A DNA stretch of 64,000 nt from Holothuria scabra (GCA_037179385.1 CM074185.1:49417000-49480999); one strand, 5' to 3'; shown: positions 34,146-46,928, counted from the stretch's first letter. The notes: a model not told the origin generated them from the sequence alone. Numbers and translations: made by a program.

Positions 34146-37100
34146 CTGTGAAAGTTTTTGTGGAAGAGAAGTAAAATGAGCCTCAGGTTGCTAGCAAACA
34201 GTTATATATAATGTAGGGCTGTGAACGTGTAGCAAAATAACTAAACGTTTAACCTCAAAAATATGCGATCGTTTAGCGATTAATCGCGATTACCTTATCA
34301 CAAAAAAAATTATTTCAGTATGCAGGGGTTGATACTGAATGTAATGCAGAAATAATAATAGTTGTTATCATGCATGGTAAAATCAAATTATTCTGAAACT
34401 TTGAAGCCTACAAGGTTCAAACATGCCCAGAATGTTCAATATAACAAAAAACTGGGGTCATCACAGTGTAGAGATGGATATTAAAAAAATGTCAAAAACA
34501 GGTTTCGCGATTAATCTCTTTAGGCTTTGTACTAAACGTTTATTCCACATGCGATCGTTTAGCGATTAATCGCTATACGTTCACAGCCCTAATATAATGA
34601 AACTAAAAGCAGAGAATTTAAAATCTTCCCTCACCTTGAGGTTCTTTACCAAGAGTAATTCTTACAATGTATAACAAACTAAACAAAACACAGAGCCAAA
34701 AAGAGTAATACTTCAAGGGTACTGATTGGAAAGAGGGACCGCAATTTCATGGTGAAATGTCCGATAACTAAAATGAATACTGAATGCCATTATTCATTAT
34801 TAATGTAACTATTAATTTTCAATTGCAAATATTCAAAAGCCCCTGACTAAAATCATGATTGTGGCTTCCGATTTTGTTTACAGCAAAAGTCATTGCTATA
34901 CACTTTAGATCTCAGGCACAGATCCATACATTCCAGAAAGGGGGGCTGACCTTGGAGTAAGCAGGGGTGTGTTTTTTGATGATGTGGCAAAAAAGAGAGG
35001 GCTGAAGCCATAAAAGGCTTTGGATCTGTGCCTGGATCTGGAAGAAAGTGGAACTTTCTCACAATTTCTGGAAACTGCTAAAGTTTCTCACTCACTCCTA
35101 GATGTATAGCAAGCAGGTACAATACAAGGGATGGTTGGAGTTCCAGCATTCTGAGGGTACCACAACCACCTTGGAGCTGATTTGTGCAATGTCTCATCTT
35201 ACCCTGTAAGACTTGAAAAATGGAACTCTGCTATTGTAGTAGATATTTGGCATAAGGAATGGATTAACAAAAACAAGGCAGTGAGCCACAATTGGAAGTA
35301 AACTCTGTTCCCGACCTAAACAAATTGGTTAGAAACTGGGTGGTATGACCTCATATAACTAACTGACAAAAAATCAAACAACCTCATACTAACTGCATAA
35401 TGAAACTTGATAAGATCAGAGCAAAGGAAGCCTCTTGATGATTTTGTCATGACTTGTTCCCCACATTCAGGCCGATCCAATGTAAGCAAATCTCTTTGTG
35501 ATGCTAGACCACTGAAATTTGACCATCAATGTAGAAAGAGAGTCTTGGATGATTTTTGGACCAATGAACAAAAGAAAGGGAAGGGACCTCCCAACCCACC
35601 TTGGTAAGACACCTACTAATATCCACAAGGAGGTACAGGTTTAGTTAGTCGGATGAAGTTTTACGGCTCAGTTTCAAACCAATTTCTGCAAGTCAGGAAG
35701 CAGGGCTTTCTTCCAAATGTGGCAAAACTGACTCGTTTTCCCCACTCCATTACTTATGCAATATGCTGGACACCAAGCACAATGGCAATGGGTTCCATTT
35801 TAAAACTCTTCGTTATGACCCATCCAGGAATTGAACTTCCCCCCTCCAAGATGCAATTCAGGTTGTTGAAGCTTTATGTCTCAACTTCTGACCATCTGGT
35901 TTAGTCTTTGCAGCAGCACAAATATTTCTTTCAGATGTGTATCACAGGATTGTTTTCCTAATTCCGCTGCTTTAATATCATGCTCAATGGCAGTAGATTT
36001 CATTTTTGAAGTCCATAATGGAGTAAAAGAAACATTCTATGTTCCAGCTACAATCCTAATCTATCTATACATGGTTGTAACAAGCCACCTTATGTTAGTT
36101 TTTCCACAGAATGTTCTGCTGAGAATTTCCATGACTCCAGAGACACAAAATAATGAATATGGTTTTTTTTTGCCAATGGCATTCCAATGGAATGAAATAT
36201 TGCATACCTTGCGAAGACAGTAAACTATGAAAGCAAACCCTTACCACTTCAATTGCTTTCTTCTTTATTGTGTGTTTCACAGTGCATTTAATTCAAGAGG
36301 CATATTCGCAATGCCTTCATTTCCCTTACATAAATATGATCATGAATAAAGTATTTTTAGTAAGATCCTCCTAGGCAAGGCTGTTTAAAGAAAATGACGG
36401 GAACACACAAAACACAAAAGACACACAAAAGTTGAAAGTATATGAATACTTTACCTTCCAGACTTTGCTGCAAAGGCTCTATAAACTCTTCAAATTCCAT
36501 ATCTCTGAGGGCTTGAAATACATCATTAGCACTGAGTGTCTTCCTCTTAGCCTGTAAGGCTTGGTTGTTGGCACTGTTGAAACAAAAACAGAGAAGACTT
36601 TACATCTGTTCAAGATGTTAAAATTCATGATTTGCAGCCTCTTCTCCTGTGAGGAGGTATTTTTTTTTTTTTTTTCAAATTTGGTCTCTGAAGTTAATCT
36701 TAATCTCATTGGTAATTTTCACATAATGTCAATACCAAAACACTGTGATGACCATGGAGCTGTTTTTTACATAAAGGCCAACCATACACCCTTTGAAGTA
36801 GCATTTGAAAAGTCAAGGTAACAAAGCCCATCTTCCCCCCTTGGATCACTTTTGACATTTCTGTAAGGCATAAGTTGTATGCACGACAAGAGTAGGAATT
36901 ACCGGGCCCGACGTTTGAAGGTCAAGAGTAGTGCCCCCAAAACTAATTTTGAAGCAACAGCTAAATATTACAATTTTCTTCTTACTTCTCTTCAAAGTTA
37001 TTTTCATCATATTTTATAACTTCAAGATTGCATATTCAAGGTGAACCCAGAAGTTTTTTCTTTTAAATTTCACATTTGAAGAGAAAAATGTTGTCACATG

Positions 37101-40100
37101 ACTCAGAACAGCCAATCATGAAACCACACAGTCTACTACACTTCTTCAAGCTGGGAAAACTGCTCTTTCCCTTTAGAGAAATATTCAGGATGTCCATTGG
37201 ACAAGTTGGATACAAATTGAGGTTGTCCAAATTAAAATAAAAAATGACTGACAAACAATTGTCTTCGATGTGTCTACAATAGAAAACATACATCTATTAT
37301 TAATTATGCTTTGTAATTTTTTCTGTGTTTCAATGATGAATGGTATCTTTTTTTCAAATTGACAGTGCTTCGTAATGTTTTTCAATTTGACAGTGCTCTG
37401 TTATGTACCCACAAAGTATACATGCAAGGCACCAACGCTTTCTACAAGAACTAGGCATCTGCTCATGGTATCACATCCCGATACTATGTATGAATTTTGC
37501 AGTATCTTAGACTCCAACCATGGGAAATTTGTGTAAATATGTTGAGACTCTGACCCCTTGTGAACCAAAGTGAGATTTGACATCCACCAAAAACTACTGG
37601 GATCATTTATTCAACATGCATCATCTACATGTCAAGTATGAGGACCCTACAAGTTATCTTTCTTGTACAGTAATACTATGCAAGCAAGTTTGTCAGACTT
37701 TGACACTACTAACCCCAAATGACCTTTGACCTTCACGAAAATCAACTGGGATCACCATGTCAATACGGCCAGCCCACACGCTAAACATGAGCTTAGTCAC
37801 ATGCATTTTTCTTGAGATACCATGTTCACTAGATTTTGACCTCTCATGGCCCCAAATAACCTATGACCTCCACAAAAATCTATAGGGATCATCTACTCAA
37901 TATGGACAACAACAACATAAAATATGAGCATAGTCACATGTACCTTTCTTGAGATATTTTGTTTACAAGGTTTTGACCCTTTAACCCCTCGTAACCCCAA
38001 ATGACATCTGACCTCCACAAAATAAAAGGGATCATCTACTCAATATGGCCATCTCACACAGCATCTCACAATATGAGATTAGTCACACTTACCCTTCTTG
38101 AGATACCATGTTTACAAGCAATAGGTCATTTGACCTCTCATGACCCCAAATGACCTTTGACCTTTACCACAAACAATAGGTATCATCTACTCAATTTGAC
38201 CAACCCACAAACCAAATATGAGCATAGTCACAAGTACCATTCTTGAGATACCACATGTGTTTAGAAGCAATTTGCCATGTGACATCTCATGACCCCAAAT
38301 GACCTTTGACCTCTACGAAAATTGATAGGGATCATCTACTGAATATGAACAACCCACACACCAAGTTTGAGCATAGCCACATGTACTGTTCTTAAGTCAT
38401 CAAGTTTACAAGGTTCTGACCTTTTGACCTCTTCTGACCCCAAATGACCTTTGACCTTCACCAAAAACAATAGGGATCATCTACTCAATATGACCAACCC
38501 ACACACCAAATATGAGATTAGTCACACTTACCCTTCTTGTGAGATATTGTGTTTACAAGTCATAGCATCACCCACACACACTCACACAGCACATACCCAT
38601 ATTTGATGCCCAAAGGGGTACACAGAACTGTTCCCCGTAGGGAAATGGTTGGAATTCCCCCTTAGTCTTTTATTGTCATGCAGCACATGAGTGCCGAGAG
38701 CGAGGGCGAGCTCTCGCATATCACATGACAGAGCTCATTGCAGTGTCTGAATTTTTGGGTAGCTACGCCAGTTACAAGCTCTGCATGAGCGAGGAAAGAC
38801 ATGCGAGGCTTGAGCTACCGTGAGCGGCTTGCACCCGGCAAGGTATAGTTTACAGGCTCACACACACACACATATATACACACGACATCACCGTCACATA
38901 CAGTAGATTCCTTGCCTGCCTTCAGCAAGGAATCAAAAATACTATAGCATGTTTTTTTGGCTGATGTAGTGAATAAGTTAGATGCAAGCAACATCCAGTA
39001 ATCCACTGAATGATCTCAAAAGAGAAAGTGATTGTCCGATGCAAATTTCACCCGTCATGGACGATTGGACCAGTGCCTTAATTTCAGCCCAGATAACAAA
39101 CAAAAGGCTATTTTTTTTCTGCTACTGGGATGATTTCTGCATTTTTATAGCATTGCAAATTATCAGGAAAAAAACTATTTCACATTTTAATGCTCATTGA
39201 TGCAATGGAAAAAATGTACAAATGTACATAGAAATATAGAAAGAACTGTGGAAAATTTTATCCCTTCTTGAGAAATAAACATTTCTTCCTGAGAAATAAA
39301 CATTTTTTCCTGTCCTTTGTTAGGTTCAGTGGTTTTCAACATTTATCACAGTTTAAAATATTTGTTGTCATTTAACTAAAAGATACTTGATGAGAACATC
39401 AAGGGTATATACTGTTTTCTCTAGTTAGTTAGATGTGTTACATAGTACAACCAAAAAAAAAAATTAACAATAAACCTCCCCAAATTTTGGGGCAAAGGCA
39501 ATGAAAGGAGCCATGTCGTATATTCCTGTGCTTTGTGAGATTCAACTGGAGAAGCTCCTTCTAGACAAATTTGGCACTTAGAGGGAAATGGGAAGAGTTG
39601 AACTTTGTCAGTTACTTAAGTTTGAACTGGTTTTACACCTCAACTTATAACATTCTGGTTTGATTCCATTGTAGTGCCAAAAAACTGGTCTTTTTTCCAG
39701 TCATGGGGAACTGGATTATTTTCCCAACTCAATTACTGTACTTACATGAAGCATCACACGGTGCTTCGTGTATAAAGAAATTTCCATTTCAAAATTCTTT
39801 GGTATGGCTCTACTGGAGCATCAATCCTGGGCCCATTTCACTAACATCAATTCTAGAGATCATCCCTAAGCAGTTCGCTAACTAGAGATTATCACTAGTA
39901 ACTAAAGCAATGAATTTTGGGTTTTACTGAACCTTTAGCAAATGACACAACTTAGAGATGAAAAGTTGATCGTTAAAGTTTAGTGAAACCATTTTGAAAA
40001 ACTGTTTGCTAAATTGCGATTGATTAGAGACTTAACCAGAGATTTCGGCGTTAGAGATGATGACTAAACATTAGTGAAAACTGTCTCAGAGCCTCATGAA

Positions 40101-41884
40101 TGAGAAGCTGTTGCTCTACCACTACACCAGACCAGACATGCTGGAGCATTTGAGGGAAAATTGGCTTGATTTTACATAACAACTGTGGGACGTGGGTTGT
40201 ACAGTAGAATGTGCAAACGGTATTCCCTGTCCATCATATCAGGCAACTAAACGAGAGGATTTTAACATTATCTGAACAGTACGACATATATAACACATTA
40301 CTGTTGGTGTGTCATTATATCTTATCTAACTAACTAAGTGTACATAACAACAAGTAAACAAATTTTGACTGACTTGCAAGACTCAAGCTCTATCTCTTTC
40401 CCAGCCCTGAAATTTTGTTTCCTTTTTCAATATTAAATTTTGGCATCTTATCATTCTGCATTCACTTGAAACTTACCATGATGTAGCATAGAGTACAAAC
40501 ACACTTGCAGCCTTGGAAACGGCATTCCTTGCTTCTTTTGAGACACTTACTCCATCAGGCACCTGACCAAAAACAAAAAAAAATGGTATCTTCTTCTATC
40601 GTGCCTTCTGTCATATCGCCAAACACAACTATAAATTGGTTCTACACCATTAAAAGAAATACCAAATTTTCTTCAAGGGCAAAGCGAACAAATTTCTAGG
40701 GAAACCCACTCTCTTGCCATCCTTTTGTCTAGGAGCTTGATAAAGAACAAATTTTAGACTGCTGAACTCAGTTACTGAATTTCCAATTAAAATATAATGC
40801 ATGAACAATAAGGTTTTGCTCCTATTGTGTAACAAGATATTATCTTGTTGAAAAAATGCACTTTGTGTAGTATTGTATGGGATATATAGTGCACAACTGC
40901 AAATAATGTACACTGTAGGCTATCATCAAGTTTAATTAAACCTCTTGATTGAAAAAAGTTGAGCTGTTAGATAACTTTGTAATATTGCTTTAAGGTTTGA
41001 CTGATGGCAACCTTAGCATAAAATGACAGGAATAGCAGACTTTTGCTACCTGCTTCCAGAAGATACTGGTTTCTTCCAGAAAAGTGGAAGAAACTGGAAG
41101 AAACCTGTTTCTTCCAGCTTCTTCTGGAAGGAAAAAAAAATTGAACTATAAGAACACAGTCAAAAAGAGAAAAGCTAACATATTTCAAAAATTTGCTTTG
41201 TCAGTCCTAGTTAAATTTTTACCTCACCATAAACTCCTACAAAACTAGTACTACACTTTTCAATTATCAGTCAACCCAGTAGATATGGAAATTGTCAGGA
41301 TGAGATATTGAAGGAATGATAAAGAGTGGGATTGTTTATTTAAATGCCAAGTTTTGTGGCAGCACGAAGCTCCCTTGATGTACAAAGATGATGATTCAGT
41401 GAAAGCTTTAATATTTTGTGCTAGACTGTGAATCCCTATAACAGCTCTCCCTAATGATTCATGAATCTATGATGTCAACTGGAGGATAAAACAACTTAGT
41501 ATGAGTCCCTAATGCGCACTGTAGACCTCTGCATTAATACTGTATGCAATACAGTACTTGTGTCTAAGACTAGGGTGACCCTAAGAAAGCTTCAGTGCAT
41601 GTAAGTGTTGTTATTAGACATGATGGCAAATTGATATAAATTGTTAATTACAAGTTACAAATCACATTCAAATATTGAGTTTCTTCCAGTTTCTTCCACT
41701 TTTAGTGGAAAAACTGGAAAAAAAATAATTCCCCCAAGTGGAAAAGCCATGGATTTTTCTGTTTTTTTTTTTTTTTTGCACTATGAACTAAACCTGCAAA
41801 CTCTGATTTGCTACTTACTGCATCTTTCATAATCCGACCAATCACACTCTGAGGCAAGTTCAAATCTTCTGGTCTTTCTGCCAT
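33838..41884 (-). CDS. POLE3: POLE3, DNA polymerase epsilon subunit 3 / CHRAC17 histone-fold protein
   Basis: Four - strand coding exons: 41884-41819, 40562-40477, 36573-36455 and 34145-33838. All have GT/AG introns (phases 0, 2, 1) and together encode 192 residues. The start [20 protein letters not shown] is almost identical to the family's N-terminus and fixes the ATG. Residues 9-95 are an H2B-like histone fold ([20 protein letters not shown], then [20 protein letters not shown]). A basic stretch ([20 protein letters not shown]) follows, then a long Glu/Asp-rich tail broken by one Trp. POLE3 pairs with POLE4 in the leading-strand polymerase epsilon holoenzyme, where it binds histones H3-H4, and with CHRAC15 in the ISWI chromatin-accessibility complex. 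The human protein is 147 residues; the excess here lies in the acidic tail. Confidence 0.95.
34206..34599. mobile_element. hAT-type MITE with 8-bp target duplication
   Basis: TAGGGCTGTGAACGT at 34214 is inverted as ACGTTCACAGCCCTA ending at 34591. The element is bracketed by identical ATATAATG copies (34206-34213 and 34592-34599). Subterminal GCGATCGTTTAGCGATTAAT is repeated on both sides. Confidence 0.9.
35185..35372 (+). mobile_element. SINE copy (+ strand, head missing)
   Basis: GACTTGAAAAATGGAAC, GTGAGCCACAATTGGAAG, CAAATTGGTTAGAAACTGGG and an end in ATAACTAACTGAC. Confidence 0.65.
35640..35875 (-). mobile_element. SINE copy (- strand)
   Basis: Reads in reverse: TTAGTTAGTCGGATGAAG tail, GGCTCAGTTTCAAACC, CACCAAGCACAATGGCA, then a tRNA-like head with a B-box-like rc of CCAGGAATTGAACTTCC. 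Confidence 0.65.
36914..37175 (+). mobile_element. TTAA-type MITE (second family), unoccupied copy
   Basis: Starts TTTGAAGGTCAAGAGTAG and ends ACTGCTCTTTCCCTTTA. Its midpoint (about 37050-37062, AGAAGTTTTTTCTTTTAAA) corresponds to the insertion point of the satellite element in the copy at 14452-15878. Confidence 0.7.
37545..38560 (-). repeat. Second DR1 satellite array, about seven monomers, inverted
   Basis: Reverse complement of the monomer at 14687-15575: CTTGAGATACCATGTTTACA, CCCAAATGACCTTTGACC and GGGATCATCTACTCAATATG recur about every 140 bases. Perfect TGACCTTTGACCT lies at 37720, 38151, 38300 and 38445; other units carry damaged versions. A CA-rich run follows at 38560-38590. Confidence 0.9.
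39640..40150 (-). mobile_element. SINE (- strand) split by a foldback element
   Basis: Outer parts match the SINE in reverse (GCTTCGTG, CCATTTCAAAATTCTTTGGT, CATCAATCCTGG, then AGCTGTTGCTCTACCACTAC of the tRNA-like head). The insert is 39829-40086. Confidence 0.55.
39829..40086. mobile_element. Foldback element with TTTCACTAA ends
   Basis: GGGCCCATTTCACTAACAT at the left, inverted in part as TTAGTGAAAACTGTCTC at the right. The interior repeats CTAGAGAT/TTAGAGATGA-type words in both directions. Confidence 0.55.
40563..41818 (-). other. POLE3 intron 1 (after the start-codon exon)
   Basis: Contains clustered CTTCCAG/CTGGAAG words in both orientations at 41045-41130 and 41680-41720; otherwise nothing recognised. 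Confidence 0.5.
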
Positions 41885-41910
41885 CTTCTTTTTAGCAACA
41901 AATTAATACT
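41885..41910 (-). other. POLE3: POLE3 5' UTR segment with upstream intron acceptor
   Basis: Directly upstream of the ATG, a pyrimidine-rich tract ends in CAG (rc of 41911-41916), so 26 bases of 5' UTR probably share the first coding exon. A non-coding first exon and promoter should then lie at higher coordinates. I could not place them; the CpG-richer DNA around 46.8-48.5 kb is a possibility. Confidence 0.5.
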
Positions 41911-42974
41911 CTGAAACAGAAAAATGTTACAAGATTAACCTCTAAGCTTTTAAAGGTCTTATTGGGTACATCAAGGTACAGAATACATAATCAGTATTAA
42001 ATTCATTCAATCTGTGTGTTGCATGTTATTATACATTGCTACCCTACTATGAAACTGACATGATTCCACCTCTTGTGGCTTGTTTACTCCCAATCGTGTA
42101 TAACTGTAGTTGAGCATGAAAGAAAAATGACGACAGTTCTACTGTAAGCGCTAACTGGTTGAATCTCAAACAGAGAAAAACTTGTTGAAATATCATACAG
42201 TATCTCTTCTACAGTGTTCTTCTTTTTGAATGTATTCAGTTGTTTATTACCCATTATTTTTCTTGAATTAAAGGGTGTATGAGTATTTCATTAGGTCAGG
42301 AATTCCCTCTAGAAATCTCAGTCCACCTAAACTTCCCTGTACAGTATGTCATTTTTCGGAAGAAAAGATGCAAAATTATGTGTGAAGGGAAGGTCAAGTG
42401 GGTGAGTCATAATCTGACGTCCCATCCGGTTTACCAACTTGTCGATGAAATGTTGCAATTTTAAGGAAGAAAATAAGATCAATAATGTACAGCAATGCTT
42501 GATCCCCAACATGATTCAGAGGGCAAAAGCTTGAAAACCTTCAATGTAGCTCTCTCAACAAATCTTTGTCTATCAATTTTTCATTGATATATAATGAAAG
42601 TGAGCTCACACTTGCCCACAAGAAGCTTGTACTAAATGGTCATTCACACATAAACTTTTGACCTTAGCTATGCCTCGTTTTCATTTAGACATTTGAAACT
42701 AAAATTTTGGGCCAATTTTATTATGTCTTTAGAACACATTTTCTCAACAATGCCTCAGGAACTATTTTCTCAGCAATTCCAAGGGTTAAGAAGAATTAAG
42801 GGGCACAGGAGACAGAATAAACAACACTTTCTGCTAAATCGTAATGCGACAGAGAAGCACTTTGCCAGAGTTGAATATTGGTTACACCCACAATTACTGC
42901 ATATGATTGCACATAATACTATTTTCTAACTAATTTGGAACCTTATGGTTCAGGCCTGCAGGTCAGTACTGTAC

Positions 42975-43090
42975 GTAAGTTAGTTAGATGAGGTTTTACA
43001 GCTCATTGTCTAAACAAATGGTTTAAGTCGGGTCAGCTTTTTTCAATTGTGGCTCACTGGCTTGTTTTACCTATTCCAATAATACTTATC
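42975..43090 (-). mobile_element. SINE fragment (tail half, - strand)
   Basis: TTAGTTAGATGAGGTTTTAC at the tail, then rc matches to AAGCCAATTGGTTTAAGTC-type and GAGCCACAATTG words. Confidence 0.6.
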
Positions 43091-43335
43091 AGCTGAATAT
43101 CCCTGCCATGTCGACTCGGGGGCCTCTAACACATCTTGTGGACATACAGGCATATTTCAGTTTAGTGCAATCAGGCCACGTATCTGCCAGGTGTGGTGCT
43201 GTATAGACACTGTAAAATATACTGTACAGCATAGTACCCAAAATCCTGCAGGTGCTTGTTGCGGTCATATTGGTGCCTAAAAATCTGCCAGAATTAGTGG
43301 GTTAGGCAGTTGCAGTACACAGCTCCAAGAGGGAT

Positions 43336-43636
43336 TTAAAGGCATATTTTCATCCTCCCAAACAGTTCCAATTCTCCCGACCTACTTACTTCTAGCCCCT
43401 CCCACATTTATCTAAAACTCATCTTTATCCAGACACAATCCTAGTTTATTGCTTCATGGCTTGTCCCAGTGGCCATACAAGTCCATAATGTGTAAGCAAG
43501 ACACTATCAGTGCCCATGCTGTGTAATTTAGCTATGATGCATTGTTTGAATGTGATGCCAATCAAAGAGCTGTACCAATTGAGAGTTTACATACATACTG
43601 AAACTGTAGTTTGGGGTGACGAATGACTGCCTTTAA
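43336..43636 (+). mobile_element. TTAA-type MITE, copy 2
   Basis: TTAA|AGGCATATTTTCATC to GAATGACTGCCT|TTAA, near-identical to 13042-13346 with short indels. Both TTAA duplications and the AGGCA/TGCCT ends are intact. Confidence 0.8.
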
Positions 43637-43791
43637 TGTTAGTAAGTTATCTAGCCTTAATTGGCCAATCTTTCTCTGATCTTCACATGCGAGCTGATTT
43701 GGTAATCAGACACACCCGCCAGGCACATGGCTGAATGTGACTAAGGCATTACAAGCACACAGTTCAATGCATGTTAAGATTCTTCCCTCAG

Positions 43792-44123
43792 CAGGGTTCT
43801 AGCCAGGCCATTCAAACTGGGTGCTGCACCCAGTTCAAATTTACTTTTTTAAGTCAGCACCCAGTTTGAAATTTCACCACCCAGTTTGAATCTCACTGCC
43901 CAGTTTGAATTTCATCACACTCAAACTCTAAACATAGGCTACACAGTATCAGACACATAACATTCAATTGAATGATTGTACTAATGTTGAAAATAACCAA
44001 AAACCATGCAACTGACCGCAGATGATGTCATTTAGATCTTGAGATATGGCCAAAATCATATGAAAATGATGCAATGTCGATTAACTCCCACCCGGTTTGA
44101 CACTTTTCCTGGCTAGAACCCTG
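43792..44123. mobile_element. MITE with CAGGGTTCTAGCCAGG inverted ends
   Basis: The 16-bp left end and the right end CCTGGCTAGAACCCTG are exact inverses, flanked by CTCAG on both sides. The interior has CACCCAGTTTGAA repeated four times. hAT-like ends. Confidence 0.75.
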
Positions 44124-44924
44124 CTCAGGCAATTGCCAGGAAGGGCTGGCTCTACTACAATGCCTTCAAAGCAGTGCACCCCCCCCTCCCCCATCCCAGC
44201 TATCTTCGGGAAATCAGTTGAGAAGTTGAAACACTTAGTAGTTTACCTGTAAATAGTGGCCTCCCAGCTATCTGGTAATTTTTTACTTAAAAATTAAAGA
44301 AAAGCATTTCAGTTAATACTTGTAGAATAGGCCTACCTGTACTCCACAACTACCAAGCTATACCCTTAAAAATGGATTCAAATCAATCGACCAAACTGCC
44401 AACAACTGCAACATCCAAATTCTCTACCTCAGACTGGCTTTGCAGATTCAAGATAGCGATGTCCTTTCTCAGTTTTAGGAATATTTAAGAGCAACACCGT
44501 GCGTACTGCTAGGCTCATAGGATCTAGCCTAAATGTATCTAGACTAGATACCATATTATTACAGTACGTGTACGAAACGCTGCAGTAGCCTCATCCTAGC
44601 ACTGTAGTACTGTATGCCTAAAGAGGGTAGCAGACCCCTACCTCCAACACTCCTACCTGGAAAAACGTTTACTGACAGATAAAGTGCCTTAAAAATTTTA
44701 TGGGATGTTGTTTCTGACCGTGCTACTTAAAAAATATGATATTTTTCCTTTTGAATCTTGTAGGCAATCAGTTTAAATACAGACTGTGTAACATTCAAGG
44801 CAATCTGACCAATTTACTGTAAGTGGTACAACTATGAAATACCCTGCCAATAAGACACTTCACTTCCCCTACAGTGGTGCAGTCACAGTGAAACTAACAA
44901 AAGTACAAAATTAATTTACAAATG

Positions 44925-45122
44925 GTCACTGTGACTGGGACTGCCCCTCCACTCAAAAGTAGAGGCTCAGTGAACTTAGTCAATTCTTCACAAATATTCA
45001 CACTATACATCGTTTTGCATTGCAAAACAACACATATTTCGAAATGATCACTACGACTGCAACTGCGCCTGCACTCAAAAGTGAAGGATCAGTGAACTTG
45101 GCAAATTCTTCACAAATGGTTA
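44925..45122 (+). repeat. Tandem duplication, about 120-bp unit
   Basis: ATGGTCACTGTGACTGGGAC..CAATTCTTCACAAAT at 44926 recurs with scattered changes at 45047. Confidence 0.7.
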
Positions 45123-45479
45123 CACACAAACTAGAAGACTTAATAGCCTCCCTGTAGGCCTATGTTGGGTCATTCTCAAAATAGCATTCAATTGTCTAAA
45201 AAGCCACTGACCACGCCTCCATGTTTTCAAAATGTGCATCTCCACTCTGTGAAATGCCATCCATGAGTAGGTATTATGGCAGGAAACACATATCTATCAT
45301 TCAAGGCTCTCTAGCTCAAAATTTCAATGGTCATGGTATGGAAACTTCAAAGTGGCATGAAGCCCAAATTGTGAGCTTAGATCAGAGGGGTAGCATGCCC
45401 TGGTTGAAAGCTTCTATGTAAGAGCTTGGGGCACAGAAATAGCCTAATTTAGTGTGTAGGTCAATGAGACTTCACTACC

Positions 45480-46410
45480 GGGGACAGCTCAATATTCATA
45501 AGGTTTTTCATTCACAAGGGTCTTTATTCATAACATGATGACCTGTAAAAAACAAAACCTGTTCATTATTATAAGGTTTATAATTCACAAATGTCAATGA
45601 TAAAATGCTTGATTATTCATAAGGTTGGCTATTCATAATTGAGAAGAAGGTTTGTCATTCATAATCACAAAAGAGGTTCAACATTCATAATAAAAACAGG
45701 GATTCATTACTCATAATTAAAAAAGGGGTCTTATTCATTATTCTGGAAAAGGTTCAATTCTCATGCACAAAAACAAGGTTTTCTATTCATAATTTGAAAA
45801 AGGTTCAATTTTCATAATTGCAAAAAGGGTTGCTTGTTCATAATGGAGATTAAGGTTTGCTATTCACAATCCCTTCCCTAAAATTCAACTACGTAGCCTA
45901 CAGTAGTCTCTTTGAAGGCCAATTACAACTAATCTAGAGAAAACAAATAAAAATGCTGAATTAACAATTTGAAGAAAAGAGTCACAAGACATTCCTAACA
46001 ATTTAGTATATGAATGTTTTAAGGATGTGTGCCCTGAGATACAGGAAGACTTAAAAGTTTGGAAATGCCCTTTTCCCTTACTCTGAACACTGAATTGTTT
46101 TTCCTATTACAAATATCAAATATCCTTTCCATTTATGAATAACAGACCGCTTTTCTATTATGAATATCAAACCTTTATTTCAATAAGGAATACTGAACCT
46201 CTTTGTCTAGGCTACTTTGAATAACGAACCTGTTTTCATACTATGAATAACAGAGTAATGTTTAACCCTTTTTCCTTTTACAAAAAACAAACCCTTTTCT
46301 GAATTATGAACAGGCAGAACTAACCTTACAAACAACACAAACCTTTTTTAAGAATTGTGAAGAACAAACCCTATGAACAATGAATTTAATGACTAAAGAA
46401 CCTTTACTGG
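45480..46410. repeat. Long foldback built from short tandem repeats
   Basis: Left arm 45485-45875: ATTCATAATTG-AAAAAGGTT-type units repeated about 12 times. Right arm 46080-46400: the inverse motif AACCTTTTT-ATTATGAAT repeated. Spacer about 200 bases. Confidence 0.7.
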
Positions 46411-46520
46411 GCTAGGCCCTAGGCCTAATTGGGTTTCTGTAGCAGGAAGTGGCATAGTCCAAGGCCTAAACCTACCTAATTGCAGGGTCCATTAGTTTTC
46501 ACCCTTGGTAGTTCCTGCCT

Positions 46521-46600
46521 AGGGTTTCACGGTACCACTGATAATTGGTACCGTCGGTACCGCCACAAATGGTACCGGTATTACCGTAGTACCGGTACCA
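46521..46600. repeat. GGTACC-rich patch (left)
   Basis: GGTTTCACGGTACCAC followed by several GGTACCGGTA words. A similar patch lies inverted at 53401-53505. Confidence 0.6.
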
Positions 46601-46928
46601 GAAGAGTAAAAAAGTAGGATTTTTATCACATGCAAAATATCCGTAAAAATACCATGCATTGACGTAAGTGAAGTCTTCTGATAATCACTGCCTCCCGTTT
46701 CACTTTTTTTTATAACATTTTGTCACCCCTCACTAAACAAATCTGTAAACAAAAAAAGAAATAACCCCTCTGCAAATTTAGCGTCCAATAATTTCAGGAC
46801 AGACAATAAATCAGCGGAGCACGTCCGCTTCGGAGCTACGTAGACCCCACAAGATGACAAGAGCACACAGGATTGTAATGAAGATTGCAAAAATAATTTC
46901 TGCAAATAATGACAACCCCCTCCTAAAG

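Larger units (their letters stand above)
34146..36454 (-). other. POLE3 intron 3
   Basis: Contains a hAT-type MITE and two SINE copies in opposite orientation. Confidence 0.7.
36574..40476 (-). other. POLE3 intron 2
   Basis: Holds the unoccupied TTAA MITE, the second satellite array and a SINE broken by another element. Confidence 0.7.

Noticed and set aside
33840..34174. Ser/Leu/Pro-rich + strand frames
   Set aside because: They are shadows of the acidic last exon of POLE3 on the other strand.
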